From Acanthopleura granulata (Eukaryota; Mollusca; Polyplacophora; Chitonida; Chitonidae): DNA of 64,000 nucleotides. The notes beneath the pieces are model-generated. The model was not told where the DNA came from. It saw nothing but the letters and a program-made list of their open reading frames with translations, and did not search any database. The position numbers and the translations under genes were made by a program. Numbering within the stretch: the first letter of the stretch is position 1; each line of letters opens with the position of its first letter. The stretch is taken from positions 496,001 through 560,000 of the forward strand of contig JABBOT010000033.1 of assembly GCA_016165875.1 (NCBI GenBank), written 5' to 3'. Shown in pieces: positions 1-12,340 of this stretch.

Positions 1-367
1 TTTATTTTTTTTCGAGATGAACAAAATAAGTTGCTTATACATGTGTATGATTTAATTTGACCTACCTAAACTAAGGATGTGAGACCGAAAAGACACAGTT
101 AGCAAGGACGTGAGTTTGTACAAGGATAGCAAGGACCAATGTACAATTTTCCGAAACTTACTTGCGTAACTCAGAATATAACTTAGCACAAAATGAAATT
201 CATCTTTTACTTCATTCGTTTTACATACTTTACATAAAGGTTAATGTCTCGGTATTCACCTAGCTCTACTAGCTTATGATAAACACATCAAAATCTTACA
301 AACCACCTGCTGTACAGTCTGTTATCTGTATGTACCTACATACACCTGTGCATGTCGCACTCATGCG

Positions 368-591
368 TATTTGATATCTGACATTCCCGAAACTCTTCAA
401 GTAGCGTGATATATGTCGTATATTTCACCTAAATTTTAGCGCTTTTTTCAAGTCATACATTTTGATTCATTCTGTTTGTTGTGAAGTTTAGTCCTTTTCT
501 CATATCAGAAACCCATAAGTCTTTTTATTCAAAAGTATCATTTTTATCATTACCATGTATATACTACTGACTACTGACATGGTTATTTTAC
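368..591. other. 224-bp segment present in copy A, absent from copy B
   Basis: Copy B joins CTCATGCG directly to ATAACAGTTGCC at 25902-25903, whereas copy A has 224 extra bases between them. The extra sequence is AT-rich with no open frame. I see no terminal inverted repeat, poly-A tail or clear target-site duplication, so a deletion in copy B is as likely as an insertion in copy A. Confidence 0.9.
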
Positions 592-1008
592 ATAACAGTT
601 GCCAAACTTCAGGTAAAATACGGCACCGCTTAAGTTAATTGTGCATTACACAAAGTGTGTCTGGTTGAGCGAGTCAGTGAGTTTGTGTGCACACATACAA
701 TCGGGCTACGCAAGTAACATAACCTCTGCTCAACTCATACAAAGCTGAATACGCTTTACAACATACCCTTAGTCTAATCCAGCCTCGCTCTCACGATTGC
801 CACATCCTTCCAGGGAATGTTTATTTGTATGGTCTGTGAAGCGGTCACGTGATCTTCCTCGAGTTCGATGTGGCGTTAAGGCATAATCATTCATTTCTTC
901 CTTACTGTGGTTCAACTGCATATATACACCTAAGACTGCCGGCGTACATCCTCTGTCGGTTCACTTATATACCAAGACTGAAAATAGATATCTCACAATT
1001 TTGCAAAC

Positions 1009-1159
1009 ACCCATTTGGAGAAAGTGACAAGACCCATATTGCCCAGGTTATATAACACTAGACCAAAGTCAGGCCTGCTTGGTACAAGCGCTTTTGGTTT
1101 GATTATTAGGCCTATTTGACCGGGCAATATGGGTCTTACAATTTTTCTCCAAACCGGGG
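1009..1159. mobile_element. Short hairpin (MITE-like) element, copy A
   Basis: Two inverted arms of about 37 bases bound the element: the left arm contains TTTGGAGAAA and AAGACCCATATTGCCC (1015-1045), and the right arm contains GGGCAATATGGGTCTT and TTTCTCCAAA (1122-1153). A smaller palindrome around GGCCT lies inside. There is no open frame, so this would be a non-autonomous DNA transposon remnant or foldback element. No clear target-site duplication was found. It is also present in copy B, so the insertion predates the duplication. Confidence 0.7.
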
Positions 1160-2816
1160 ACATTTCAAAAATACCACAAGCTTGTTCTACATACAGTATT
1201 ATATACAAAGTCTATATGGTTTTGATGCGTAATTACATGTATTTCAGTTATATATCATTTAGTTAAGTAGCTTTCGGTAATAAAGCTGTTCATTGTCGTA
1301 CAGCAGGGAAAGATGCGAGTGTGCTTGTATGAAGAGAGGCATTATTAACAAGGTGGTGGGACTTGACCTCAACGCTCCTGCCTCAAATTCTCGTTATCGC
1401 TGTGCTTTGGTCGAAGGTCAGAAAATACTGAGTGTAGGCCTATAGGTTATAAGTATATATATGACATAGGCTTTAGGAGAAAGTATATTTCCTGTATATC
1501 AGGGTTTAACCCGACGTTCATGTATTATGGCCTTCAAGTGTCACGTGTATTTCCGTCATGTCGCGAGTTTGTCTCCTCGTAGGCCTACACTATCTGAACG
1601 ACTGGCTATTGTAAACAAGCGACTGTAATGCTATTTAGAGGCACCATACTCCTCTCAGCGGACACCTCGCTCTGCTGGTTGGCAATGGTAACGGGTAACC
1701 AATGAAATCAGATCCCCTTGTCCACGTGATGGGGGTGTAGGTAAAGGCTTTTTTTGAAGTCGCATGGGACAAGTTTTCAAGTGAAAGTGAAATTTTCAAC
1801 ATGTAATAATTGAAGAAAGGGTACATCAGACTGACAACTAAAAGACACGTACTTTTCTTGAAATCGGTTAATAAAATCTTAAGCCCAAGACCCAGCTGGA
1901 GAAACGTGATCACTGGATTCGGGCTTGCGGGAGGCCCCACAAGGATGTAACCAACATAGACAAACACAAGGCTGTGTGTTCAAAGGTTCATAGAATTACT
2001 CACATTTTCACTTATTTGATGTAATAATACATAGTTGACTTGTAAAGGAATGTAATTCCATCTATCTCAGACAATGACTAGTCGATAAACTTTCGCTTGG
2101 ATATATCACGTATTGTTCTTGTTGGAAATGTTCATCTGGTACTGGTCGGCCATCTTGAATACCGTTTAGCGACAGTAAGTAAGGGGGCGTAGCTTAGCGG
2201 GCGATGTCGGAAACCGGATGCATGGGCTCTTGGAGTCCCTATAGACCAAGGCCATGCACCACATAGCCCTTGACCATGGAAGTGAAACTAGAGTGAAATA
2301 AGTCTGAATTAAACTTCTTATTTTGGAAGAGGAATTATTAACAGTTCGTAGCCTAGTTTGGTAGGGAATTTAGGGCACATTTTCCCGCGCAATAGCTTTT
2401 CTCGTCCACGCCAGACTGGCCATTGCACTCTTGGAATACATGAGTACTATATACTTTGTCCAAACTTGGTCATCGCAAAGGGCACAATGAACAAAACACA
2501 AAGTTTGGACCATAACAGCTGACTCTAAGCGGGAAAAATTCCCTATTGACTTGGGTGAATGGTAAAAATTATCTCATCCAGCCCTCCACCGAGACCACGT
2601 GTTTCCGGTACAATTACTGAATATATTTATTTATTCACTTATTCATTTATTTGTTTGTCTGTTGATTTACTTACTTAATTAGTTTTAGCACCATTCTCAA
2701 GAATTGTTCATATATACAATTTAGAAAAAAAAATTAAAGGAACAGAAAAAAAAGTATGTGAAGAGAATAAAAGTGAAAGTACGGACAAGCTGTCATGGAA
2801 ATGATCTATTTCATTA

Positions 2817-3020
2817 TTTGATTGGTGTTTTCCATCGTACTCAAGAATATTTCTCTGTCTGACGGCGACCAGCGTTATATTGGGAGGAAACTGGACAGAG
2901 TCAAGGCAAACCCACGACCAGTCGCAGGTTGCTGACACACCTTCGGGGGTAAGGCCAGAGAAGAAGCTAACACTACCTGAAGTTGAACTCACATGGACCG
3001 CATTGGTGAGAGGTACCTGG
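2817..3020 (-). mobile_element. tRNA-headed SINE, minus strand (copy A)
   Basis: Reading the minus strand gives the order of a common SINE in this window: tRNA-like head with CCAATGCGGTCC, then a central CAGCAACCTGCGAC block, then GGTTTCCTCC-like and TATAACGCTGG blocks, ending GAATATTCTTGAGTACGATG and an AAACACCAATCAAA tail. A T-rich stretch and a second truncated tail (about 2626-2702) lie next to it. It is diverged and presumably immobile. Confidence 0.75.
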
Positions 3021-5269
3021 GTATATCTGTTACCTTTAAGCCATATCCTTGTTTAAGCGCAAGTGAAATGAGATATTATAACAATGTATATCAAGCCTAC
3101 TGTTCGCCTACTATATATATATATAGATATATATGAACACATGTTTGAAAACCAAAATTTGGCCGCGTTTAAAAAACTTCTTTATCCAGCTGAGAAATAC
3201 CTCCACTGCAGGCCATGTGTTAAATCTATTGGCCAGAACGGCTTGGCTATCTCATTTTACTTATTTGGCTCGGGTGAAATGCCGATTAGAGTTGTTCCCC
3301 CCTTATTTATAAATGTCTAAGATTTAAATGTTTGTACGTAGAAATTGTGTGTATAGAAATTGTGTGTACCATTGATCAGTGGCGTACTTTTCCGTGGACT
3401 TCCAACAGAGGCCGTTAGTTTACTTTGTCAGTGTGGACCTGCCTTCAGTGTCAAACACACACAATGTACACAATTTACCGAAGGTTTTTAAATTAAAGTT
3501 AAAGTTTGCATATCACAAATCACCAAAGATCTAAGAAAGCATATAAAATAAAAAAAAATTAGGACGGATTCATGCAAAGAGAAGCATTCAACAGTTTTCA
3601 ATAACGCCGAAAAGACGGACTGAATGTTTTAGAGGGATTAATAAAATCAGTATCCCAATGGTGTACCATTCTTGTATATATAGTGTGGTTAATCAAATAT
3701 GTATCTCAGTTGCACTATGAGTGCAAGTGTCCATATGCCCAACGTGGCCACAATAATCAACATGGCCCAAAGCCCCAGGCTGAGCGGAATTAGACACAAT
3801 TAAGAAGCCAGTGAGATTCCAAGAGATTCTGGACATTTCGTCCATATACACCCACAAGAGAAGTGTACTCAGTGTGAGAGTTAAGGAAAACTGAGGAAAA
3901 TCCTTGACACACTAAGCCATGGAGGCTAAGACAGCTCAAATCTCAAATGCCCAAAATGTAATATTTGGGCTAAAACATTTATATTGAGGCATACCCGCTA
4001 CACAAGCATATTTCAATAAATATGAAAATGTCCCCAGGACACAAATTTTAGCCTTAAACGTGAAATCTCGTAAATGGCACACATTTCATACAACAACACG
4101 TAAATTCGTCCCAGAAAAAGTTGCTCAATTTTGTCAAAAGTCCTGTTCGTATCCAAATACTTGGTACTAGGCGAAATTTTGTATCCCAATACTTTGTTCT
4201 GGGAGAAATTTCGTTCATGAAATCGCATGACACGGTGCAAAGCAAATCATCAGCTAGGGCAGGAATATGACATCGAAGTGGACCAACCTCGAGACTCGGA
4301 GCAATTGAACGGCATACAGGAAAGGGCTGGAATCCAACTCCATTTCAGTGGTGTCGTTATTTCGCATACACGAGTTCAAGTTGAGCCAAGGTGGGTCTTC
4401 CGGATATGTACAAAATAGAGGGTTTAAGTTACATAATATGGAACATGCTTTAGTTTTGAGGGGGAGGGGGAGGGGGGAGGTTGCGGCGTAACTTTCCTCA
4501 TATTCCTGAAAACAACAGTCTTTGTTTGTGACGTGTTTTTTAATTTTTCCTTTAACAGAAATCGAAGTATTCGAATCACGAAACGGTCAACCAGTTAAAC
4601 AATACTGGTATCCAAGTTGAAAGTTAAATTCCAAAAGACCACATTCATTAATTAATAAAATTAGCATCACACTGGCTTAAAAAAACATGTAAATTTTATT
4701 GGAAGATCTATAGTTACCTGGAAATAAATGTCGGAGAGACACATAATGATATCGGACTGACACACACTGATGTCGGAGAGACACACGTGTACTTAGTCGC
4801 CAGTTTCAACACTGAAAAGTCCAAATCTCTTCCAGACATTCGGATATTTTGATCATACACTATATCCTTTATGGCTGACATTGGCTGCACTAATTCTGTC
4901 ATGGTGTTGATCCGTACAGCGTTTGGTGTTCCCTTGAAGCCACCAAAATTGACAGATTTACAGTGCTGCCTTAATCGAACGTCATGCCGAAGAAACCAAA
5001 CGTGACACCCGACACTGCTCTAATATACTGACATCCCGCATGGCACCCACCTGAAGAGCCACATGACGCTGGGTGTGAGGTCGTGGTAACTAACTATAAG
5101 CGGTATAGACGCTCGTGCACATGGCGTTTTGCCCAGTGTTCGTTCGTTGAAAACCACTTTCATCCACCAATACCAAATCCGGGCCCGTTTTAACCAAACT
5201 TCCTACACATCCGCATAAGTGTAGTATTATGTTGGTTAAACAATACACATTTACTGAAACAAAACACAT

Positions 5270-5412
5270 TTGCTTAAGTTTCCCGCGGATTGTCGTGGGT
5301 TCCCCCTGTCTTGCGCGGTTTCCTCCCACCATAATGTTGGCCGTCGTCGTATAAGTGAAATTGTTGAGTATGGTGTAAAACACCAATCAAATAAATAAAT
5401 AAATAAACAAAT
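5270..5412 (+). mobile_element. SINE 3' part, plus strand (copy A)
   Basis: The 3' two thirds of the common SINE: TGTCGTGGGTTCCCCC, GGTTTCCTCCCACCATAAT, GCCGTCGTCGTATAAGTG, GTGTAAAACACCAATC and an AAATAAATAAAT tail. The tRNA-derived head is missing. Confidence 0.8.
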
Positions 5413-5756
5413 GAATGGCTTCCCTACATTCAAGGAAGTTCATTGGTATCCTACCAAAGCTAGGTGGTTTCAATCCGGAGAACCAGTGATCAAGGCGGTT
5501 ATCTCTTTATCACACGAGACATGAGTTCAGTCCCATTCAGGTATTTGAACGTATGTATTTACGAATGCTTACGTTTTTCATGTCGTACTAAACAATTCTC
5601 CATTCACATGACGAGGCACTTTAAATGTATTAAATTCTACGGTGAGTAGATCAATCAGAGTATCTGGCAAATACGGACAGTTCAGGACTTCCGGTCATCT
5701 GTGTCCTAGTTCTGATTTATTCCCCTTGACCTGGAAGCACAGGCTCAAAACACCTT

Positions 5757-5862
5757 CATTGATATTTTTACAGTTACATGTTTGATTGTATGAAGGGTTG
5801 TATGGACCACATTGATATTTTTACAGTTACATGTTTGATTGTATGAAAGGTTGTATGGACCA
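5757..5862 (+). repeat. 53-bp tandem duplication private to copy A
   Basis: A unit beginning CATTGATATTTTTACAG occurs at 5757 and again at 5810, 53 bases apart, nearly identical, followed by a partial third start at 5863. Copy B has a single unit (from about 31082). It is therefore a small recent duplication in copy A or a contraction in copy B. Confidence 0.88.
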
Positions 5863-7090
5863 CATTGATAATGTTGGTTCATCCCTGACGTCACGCCGAC
5901 GTTTCTCCGGCTCTAAGGTAGAACTTTAACATCATATCAGCTTTTCAACACACAGGTACACTTTACTTACTGGGGCATGGTCACCCAAATTTTAGGTAAT
6001 TTAGCGTTATTACATGACATGCGCATCAGGTATTTTTCTCAAGAAACAAAATTTACAAGCTTTTCGTTAATCCCAACCCCAGAATAGTACGTTACGTAAA
6101 TGTTTAAAAACAACCAAAAAACTGAAAAATGAAAAGTCTCCCAGAATATTTAAATGATGTACTGTCAATTCAGTGAAACTGGAGCATGCGCACAGCGCTC
6201 GGTAAACTTGCTATGTAAACAAACGTGGCTGATGGCACGCGTAAGAGAAGGTGGCCAGTGGTCACAAAACTACACTGCTTAATAGGGGGATGCAAATGTT
6301 GTTGTGGGGGTGTTATAATGTCGAAGATGGCCCGTGTTGAATTCGAATACCGACAGAACTTTTTCCGGCTCCAACACGCTACATAGTTTAGATTTTTTTT
6401 ATTTTTACGTGACTGATTATTTTTATGAACGAGCTTAAACACTTAGTTAAGACGGCGTAATCACAATTTGTTTAAAAATCCAAATTTTGGACAATTAACA
6501 GGAGTGCGGTTCACAAGAACTGCATTCAGAGCTGAACATAACGATGTACAAGAAGATTTTCGATTTGTTGTAAGATTAATTCCCGTTCCCACAATAAACT
6601 GCAGTCATTAGTTTCGTGCACTCTTACACCAAGCCCGCAGGTTATTAAATGAGGGTATTAAATGGACCGCTCTGATGGAGATTGAGATACATATAGGTAT
6701 GGGTTTTTATTATCCAAATCTGTGAAAATGGCAAAAAACATACTTTCGGGCATCTTTCAAACTGCCGCTCTCAGTTAATTTACATACGAAGCTTCCCCAC
6801 ATTAAATACCCTTGATGCGCTCTGAAATGTAGAACATGCATGCCAAACTACAAGAGAATCCAAGCAGGCAGTCATTTTTGAGAAGAAGCAGTTTTAAACT
6901 GTTGACAAAATTTCAATGCGGCCGAAAAACCACTGAACCTAGTACACAACATTTTTGATATGCAATACTTCAGGCCATACGAAAGCAACTCCTGAAGTTT
7001 GAGCAGTTTTGGTTCAGCGCTTTCTCATTAAACGGTGATGACTAGTAAGAATAATCGGGGCAATTTCGGAAAGGTGACGCCCATGCAGAT

Positions 7091-7178
7091 TTATTTATTT
7101 ATTTGATAGGTGTTTTACACTGTACTCAAGAATATTTCACTTCTATGATGGCGCCATCCGCGATCATCTGGGTCTGGC
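7091..7178 (-). mobile_element. SINE tail fragment, minus strand (copy A)
   Basis: TTTATTTATTTATTTGATAG, then GTGTTTTACACTGTACTCAA and GAATATTTCACTTCTATGAT, form the reverse of the SINE 3' end. It runs into a C-rich tract (about 7181-7210, including ten or more C in a row). Confidence 0.75.
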
Positions 7179-8002
7179 TCCCCCCCCCCCTCCCTTTCAC
7201 CCCCACGTACGACTGGAGAAGATATAATTATAATAGTTAGAACCTGATTAAGTCATGTTGCCGGAAGGGCTTCTGAGAAATGTACTACTGAGTTCAAAAC
7301 AATATCTACATGGATAGGCCTATGTCAATATGAATAAGTAATGAATATGGACAGCAATCCTTTGATTAAATTTGGAAAAAGAAGTGAATTGTGCATTTCA
7401 GACATCAGATTCAGTGATCTGTCAGATAATTATAGCGACCTCTTTTTTTAAGTACAGTATACCCATAACTGGACTCAGATTTGAACTCCTATCCCTTCCC
7501 TCTAACTGTTAATCTCTCGGTCCACCTAAATCCGGTGACACATGCTGAGTCATCACTGTTGTTGTTCTCACTTTAGAGCCGACGATCTAACACAACGAAA
7601 GAGTCACGACTGACGCTTCAACAGCTGTTTTGTTTCATCGATTAGCCCTGTACGCACTGTCGATATTTTTGTTATGTTGAGAAGCATATATACACACACA
7701 CACACGCATTATACAAACACAACAGAACATATATATATACATACATATGTATGCATACATTGTGTATACATGTTGTATGTATACATTTCTCGTGCGATGA
7801 TAAACCGTTCACCATGGTAACCGCGATCTCGTGGTGCATAGTGACGTGGCGCCGTCTGTCGCTCACCCATTTCACACCAGCCGCTTCGATTCGATAGTAT
7901 ATAGTGAACAGTCGCGTTGTATGTGGCTTGTGTCACTGTAGTTAGTATGCGGGTCCGCTACTAGTTGTGGTTCTAAGCGTACTCTACAGATCAGCTGCAG
8001 AG

Positions 8003-8036
8003 GCTATATACCATACTGACGAAGCTCTTCGGATTT
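8003..8036 (+). promoter_or_regulatory. Candidate TATA-type core promoter of PLAC8 copy A
   Basis: GCTATATACC at 8003-8012 is a TATA-box-like element about 550 bases upstream of the ATG, with a plausible start site some 30 bases on. A GTGAGT splice donor at 8132 fits a short non-coding first exon. The same arrangement is kept in copy B. AT-rich runs are common here, so this is tentative. Confidence 0.25.
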
Positions 8037-8557
8037 GCGCCACATTTCATTCTAGTTAACCTATTTTTGGTTGCTGCTCCCCGAGTGCCTTGTTCCAGTT
8101 TCCAGCATAGCTGCTCCCCAGCAGAATCAGCGTGAGTAACCCTAAGCTAGTGCCCGGCTCGACTGTACATACGTTGTACCTCAACGCGGCATTCCAACGC
8201 TATATAGCTTCACAGCCCTGGTAGGATCATTACGCTGAAGAAAGTAGTTGTTGTCCAACGACTGTTTATAAGATTTCGGGAGAAAGCAGCGAAAGTTTTG
8301 TAAGACAGTTATAAGATTGTGGGATCCCTAGCTCCTCGACATCTGTAGCTAGGCAGCATACATCTGGACTGAGGAATCAAGAAGACGTTAGAAAGAATCG
8401 AGTGCAAAAACTGTCAGCGAAATTTTTGCCACCGAGCCCCAGCCGCAAAACCCCAACAGCGTTTTTGGCCTCCTGTTGCACGATCGGCGACCAGGTCCCT
8501 CCCAAAGAGTACGAGTGACAGCTTTCACCAGTTCACCAACACTATACCAGTGCCGCA

Positions 8558-8884
8558 ATGTCTAACGAATTTCAACACGGTCTCTGCGGTTGCTTCGACA
8601 ATCTTGGGCTTTGCATCATTTCTTACTTCGTCCCTTGTTATCAGTTCGGCAAGAACGCCGAAGCTGTAGGAGACAGTTGTCTTTTGTGCGGCCTCGCCTT
8701 CCTAATCCCTGGCGTTGATCTGTGCCTAGGGGCCCACATTCGCACAAAAATCAGGGATGCTAAAGGAATCCCCGGTAGCTTCATCGGAGATTTAATCCTG
8801 TGGCTCTGCTGTCCGCTTTGTGCGCTCGTCCAGGAAGCGCAAGAAGTTCAAGACATACGGCCTCAAGCGATCGCTCGGGAATAA
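8558..8884 (+). CDS. PLAC8-family cysteine-rich membrane-associated protein (copy A)
   Basis: Encodes 108 residues, about the usual size for PLAC8 (placenta-specific 8, cornifelin, plant FWL/PCR) proteins. The order of conserved features fits the family: an N-terminal GLCGCFDN segment (residues 8-15), PC at 26-27, a Cys-rich hydrophobic middle with C41, C44 and C56, then R62, IRDAKGIPGS (65-74), a second hydrophobic stretch with CCPLCALVQEAQE (84-96) and a short polar tail. There are ten cysteines and no signal peptide. The usual N-terminal Trp before the first Cys motif is replaced by Phe5. Members sit at membranes and have been linked to ion or metal handling, cell size and differentiation; the molecular role here cannot be told from sequence. 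The start is an ATG with G at -3. The coding part is a single exon. An upstream GTGAGT at 8132 and a weak acceptor at 8549-8550 would allow a 5'UTR intron. Confidence 0.93.
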   Translation: MSNEFQHGLCGCFDNLGLCIISYFVPCYQFGKNAEAVGDSCLLCGLAFLIPGVDLCLGAHIRTKIRDAKGIPGSFIGDLILWLCCPLCALVQEAQEVQDIRPQAIARE

Positions 8885-11800
8885 TGGAAGAGGAATGTCA
8901 CAGACCGCGGGTGACGCCCTAATCTGCAGCGATTTGTATAACTTATATATATGTATGTATGTATGTACAATCGGTCGCCGCCATTAGGGGAAAGGAATCC
9001 ACGGACTTCCACGGAGCATTTCATAACGCTTGGTCTTCCCTTTTTTTTCAGAAAACAAAACTTTTTCTCAGCTGACACTGCCAAGATGCCATTACCCAAA
9101 AGGACTTAATTACCATATACTGTTGATTACGGACTACGCCGTTGCTGTTTTTTGCTCACATTGGATTACGCATTTCGTATTTAGCCCTTACTTTCGCTCA
9201 CTGGACAAATGGACCAGTGGTTGGTATTTATTTGCAGGCTTGTCCCATTTTTGGAACTGTAGTTCATATTCCCTCTGCAACCTAAAGAGTTTGAGGTCTA
9301 ACTCTCTCAGGATATACTTGTTTTGCAGAAGTATATACCGGTATGTAGATATAAAAAAAAACATCCCTGGACTTTGTAAGATGTTAGACTGCGATCTAAT
9401 CTTCCACAGAACCATGGTGTGTTAATGCACAACCAGATAAGTTAAACGGTACTCACCCGACCGTCATTTTGTCGGGTACCACAGATGGCGACCTTGACTT
9501 CGATCTTGACCTCTACCGCGCGTGGAATTCCGGAACTCGGCAGGGTAATGAAGTGCACGTGTTCGCCTCTGCCAACCAGTGTTGGGAAACATAATATGTC
9601 TTAACTTACATACGCAGATTTTGGATATTTTCAAGGTGCATCAAAGCAGGGGCACAGTGTTTTTCTTTTCGCTATGGAATATTTTTATGGGAAAACACCT
9701 CACACTCTTCAAACCAAAGGACAGACGCGTTTGGAATTAGTTTTAGGAAGTTGATTGTGTTTGTTTAAGTATTGAAATGCTTCCTGATCGTTTCGGTTAA
9801 TGAAAAATCTTATTTTGTTTCACATTTTTTTCTGTACCATTCATTTCAATATTTCTTTGAACAACGAGAATTACCTCAATAATGCTTACTCAAATATCCT
9901 TGTTACCTCCCAAAGGTGAAACATGTGGATTTTCACAGCTTCATTTGGAATCTGCTTCCATTTGGTACGTGGTCTCTGATTTGTCTCTTTGGTTGTCGTT
10001 TTTATCTCTGTATTGGTATAAGCTGGTAATCTTAATGGTTTGTTTGTTATTTTCTTCGCTAATGTAACTCTAGGATAACTGGTGTAGCTATTGTGAGAAC
10101 TCTCTGTGTGAGCACAGGTTTTTCCACGTGAGAGGGATACATTTAATGAAAACTATATATTTGTCTTTTCCACGGTTTTGGACAAAATGTTAAAATGTTT
10201 TCTTCAGAGGTTCATATCCACTCAGGTAACACCAACACAACAAAAGAGAAAATAAGCATGCTAATAATATAACCCAGTGCAAATTAAACAATCTTGATAT
10301 TTTTGGACCTGATGCTAACGACTTCGTTTCGTCTCAAAAAATATTTCCAGTTTGCAGCCACTTATAAACGTCCATCATAATAGGATAGCCCAGTACACAA
10401 CATGAATGACCCTCAATTCCGCCATATTTGAAACTATAATTTTGGGAGCTGATGCTAACCACTCTATTTTGTCAGTCTAAGACGTCCATTTTTTCTATTT
10501 CTTTGTTATAGCACGCAATGAAAACATGGATCCATTAGCTATGGCAACCGATTATAGGGTAAATAACACGATGTCCAAAAGCCTAGGCGGTTACTCACCA
10601 ATTTTTGTAACCAGGCTTGTCCATAACTACCATCACTTCATGACGACCACAGCACATGGCTATGCATTTTTATCAAAAATGTAGAAATTATACGCTATAA
10701 AACAAACTGGTGAATGACTTTTAGGTGCAGTGTAGCAGTAGCATATCTAAAATCAATATCGTCAAAGCGAATACAAACATGACATTTTGGCAATAGACAA
10801 TAAATAGTGGCCAGATACCAAAGGCAGCTCAAGGGTTCTTTTTCCCGTACCAAGCCATTACACGCCAGCTGGTGAGGTCTCTGGTTCAACCGAACAAAGA
10901 TCGTACAACGTGACAAAAAACAATACATGCGAAAAAATGTATAAAATGTAACACCAAATTACCTCCCATCATGTCCGAGGTATCTCAGTGGATAATGGAC
11001 TGGTTGATTCTCCAGCTAATTTGCAGCTCAAAACTTCAGTGTTTACAAAACTGTTATGGGGTGTATGATTGTGTCAGCCTTTTGTTTGTCAACACCATGA
11101 AATAATCATCACTTTCCAGGTGCAAAAGATATGATGCCCTGAAAACGATCCATTTTCGAGTGAAATATGGCTATGCAACTCCATTTTTTTTTCTTTCACA
11201 ATCCATTTTGTCTTATTTTTACTGTTACGCCATTGATTTTACAGTCACAGTGCCTTGGACAGATCCATTATGCAGTGTATACGTTCTAGGTAGCTCTATT
11301 TGCCGTTATATAGCATATGAATTATTGCTACCAGATTGGACTATACACGGATTCTATAATCTGTATATTACAAAGTACCCTATGTCACATAACCGTTAAT
11401 CTACAGAAGATGCGATCGTATGGAATTGCGAGAAAACAATCTAGTGTAAATATATAGTGCGAAAATCTCTGTTGACGTGAAATGCCAACATGTTACGCTT
11501 CGCGGAAAAATGTCAAGTTTGTTATGGCGCCCATTAGAACGCTATAGGGGCAGTGTTTTCATGTAATAAGTACTTTATATGATTGGTAACATCGGTTATC
11601 ACAATAAGATCTTTGTCACACAGCCAGTCAGCGTTTCACAGAATTCACTTTCACTTATACAGAGTTGCTCTATTTTTTCCTGGTTGCAATACATCGCTGT
11701 TATTACGAGGCTGTATTATTCAGTAGTTCTATATTATATAAAGCCCGAAGTAGACTTATTTTTCCGGAAGATTTTTCCCTTTGTTCTAGCTTTGTTTGTT

Positions 11801-11998
11801 TTTACATCTGTATTTTCCAAAGGTTATCTTTTTTTGTTACCTTTGTTATAATCATGTAGCCCAAATTTTCTGTTGCAATAAAAGTATTGGTACGAAGCAG
11901 AATGTATCAATGGCTGTAGGCCTACATATCTGTGTATCATGTACTGCTTTTCTAACATTAACAACATTAAGGAAACATTAGTGAGAAGATCACCTAAA

Positions 11999-12089
11999 AT
12001 CATACTATGCCCTTTATAGGGCTTGGATAAGTAAACATTGCACTAGTCAACCTGGTTTCCTCTCCGGTCATACTTGGGAAAGTCTGCCA
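11999..12089. other. 91-bp segment present in copy A, absent from copy B
   Basis: In copy B, GATCACCTAAA (37267-37276) runs straight into GCAACCTGCAG (37277). Copy A has 91 more bases that include the middle of a plus-strand SINE (a CTTCCTCTCCGGTCAT-like segment). Because SINE sequence is lost on only one side, this is best read as a deletion in copy B that truncated the SINE. Confidence 0.88.
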
Positions 12090-12212
12090 GCAACCTGCAG
12101 ATAGGCGTGGGTTTCCCCCAGGCCCGGTTTCCTCCCAACCATAATGCTGGCCGTTGTCGTATAAGTGAAATTTTGTTGAGTATGGCGTAAAGGACCGGCC
12201 ATCTCACCAACT
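12050..12212 (+). mobile_element. SINE, plus strand, head missing (copy A)
   Basis: Contains TTTCCTCTCCGGTCATACTT, GCAACCTGCAGATAGGCGTG, GGTTTCCTCCCAACCATAAT and GTTGAGTATGGCGTAAAGGA in SINE order. The end is eroded compared with other copies. Confidence 0.75.
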
Positions 12213-12313
12213 TACTAAATAAATCTTCAGAATGGTAAAAAAAAAGTAAAAATATGTTAAAATCCTAGTTTTTAGATTTTTTTCAGTGTTCATGTTTTTA
12301 AAGTCTTTCTTAT

Positions 12314-12340
12314 ATATTTATTTATTTATTTATTTATTTC
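12314..12340 (+). repeat. (TTTA)n microsatellite, length-variable between copies
   Basis: About six TTTA units in copy A. The counterpart at about 37501-37536 in copy B has about eight. It is probably an old SINE tail on the minus strand, because GTGTTTAGCACCATACTCAA follows at 12385. Confidence 0.8.

Larger units (their letters stand above)
1..7990. other. Non-coding part of copy A left of PLAC8
   Basis: Apart from the repeats listed separately, I see no exon with convincing frame and splice signals. A repeat-like GTGCTGCCTTAATCGAACGT segment (4962-5060) resembles one at 12780-12880 and probably marks another dispersed family. CA/TA-rich simple sequence lies at 7686-7790. Copy B has the same content. 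Confidence 0.6.

Noticed and set aside
9030..9425. 131-codon open frame downstream of PLAC8 copy A
   Set aside because: No recognisable domain, no proper ATG-led frame, and a 2-base length difference in an A-run changes its end in copy B. More likely 3' flank.
11160..11851. Two aromatic-rich open frames (79 and 90 codons) conserved between copies
   Set aside because: Conservation is explained by the recent duplication. T-rich DNA yields Phe/Tyr-rich frames by chance.
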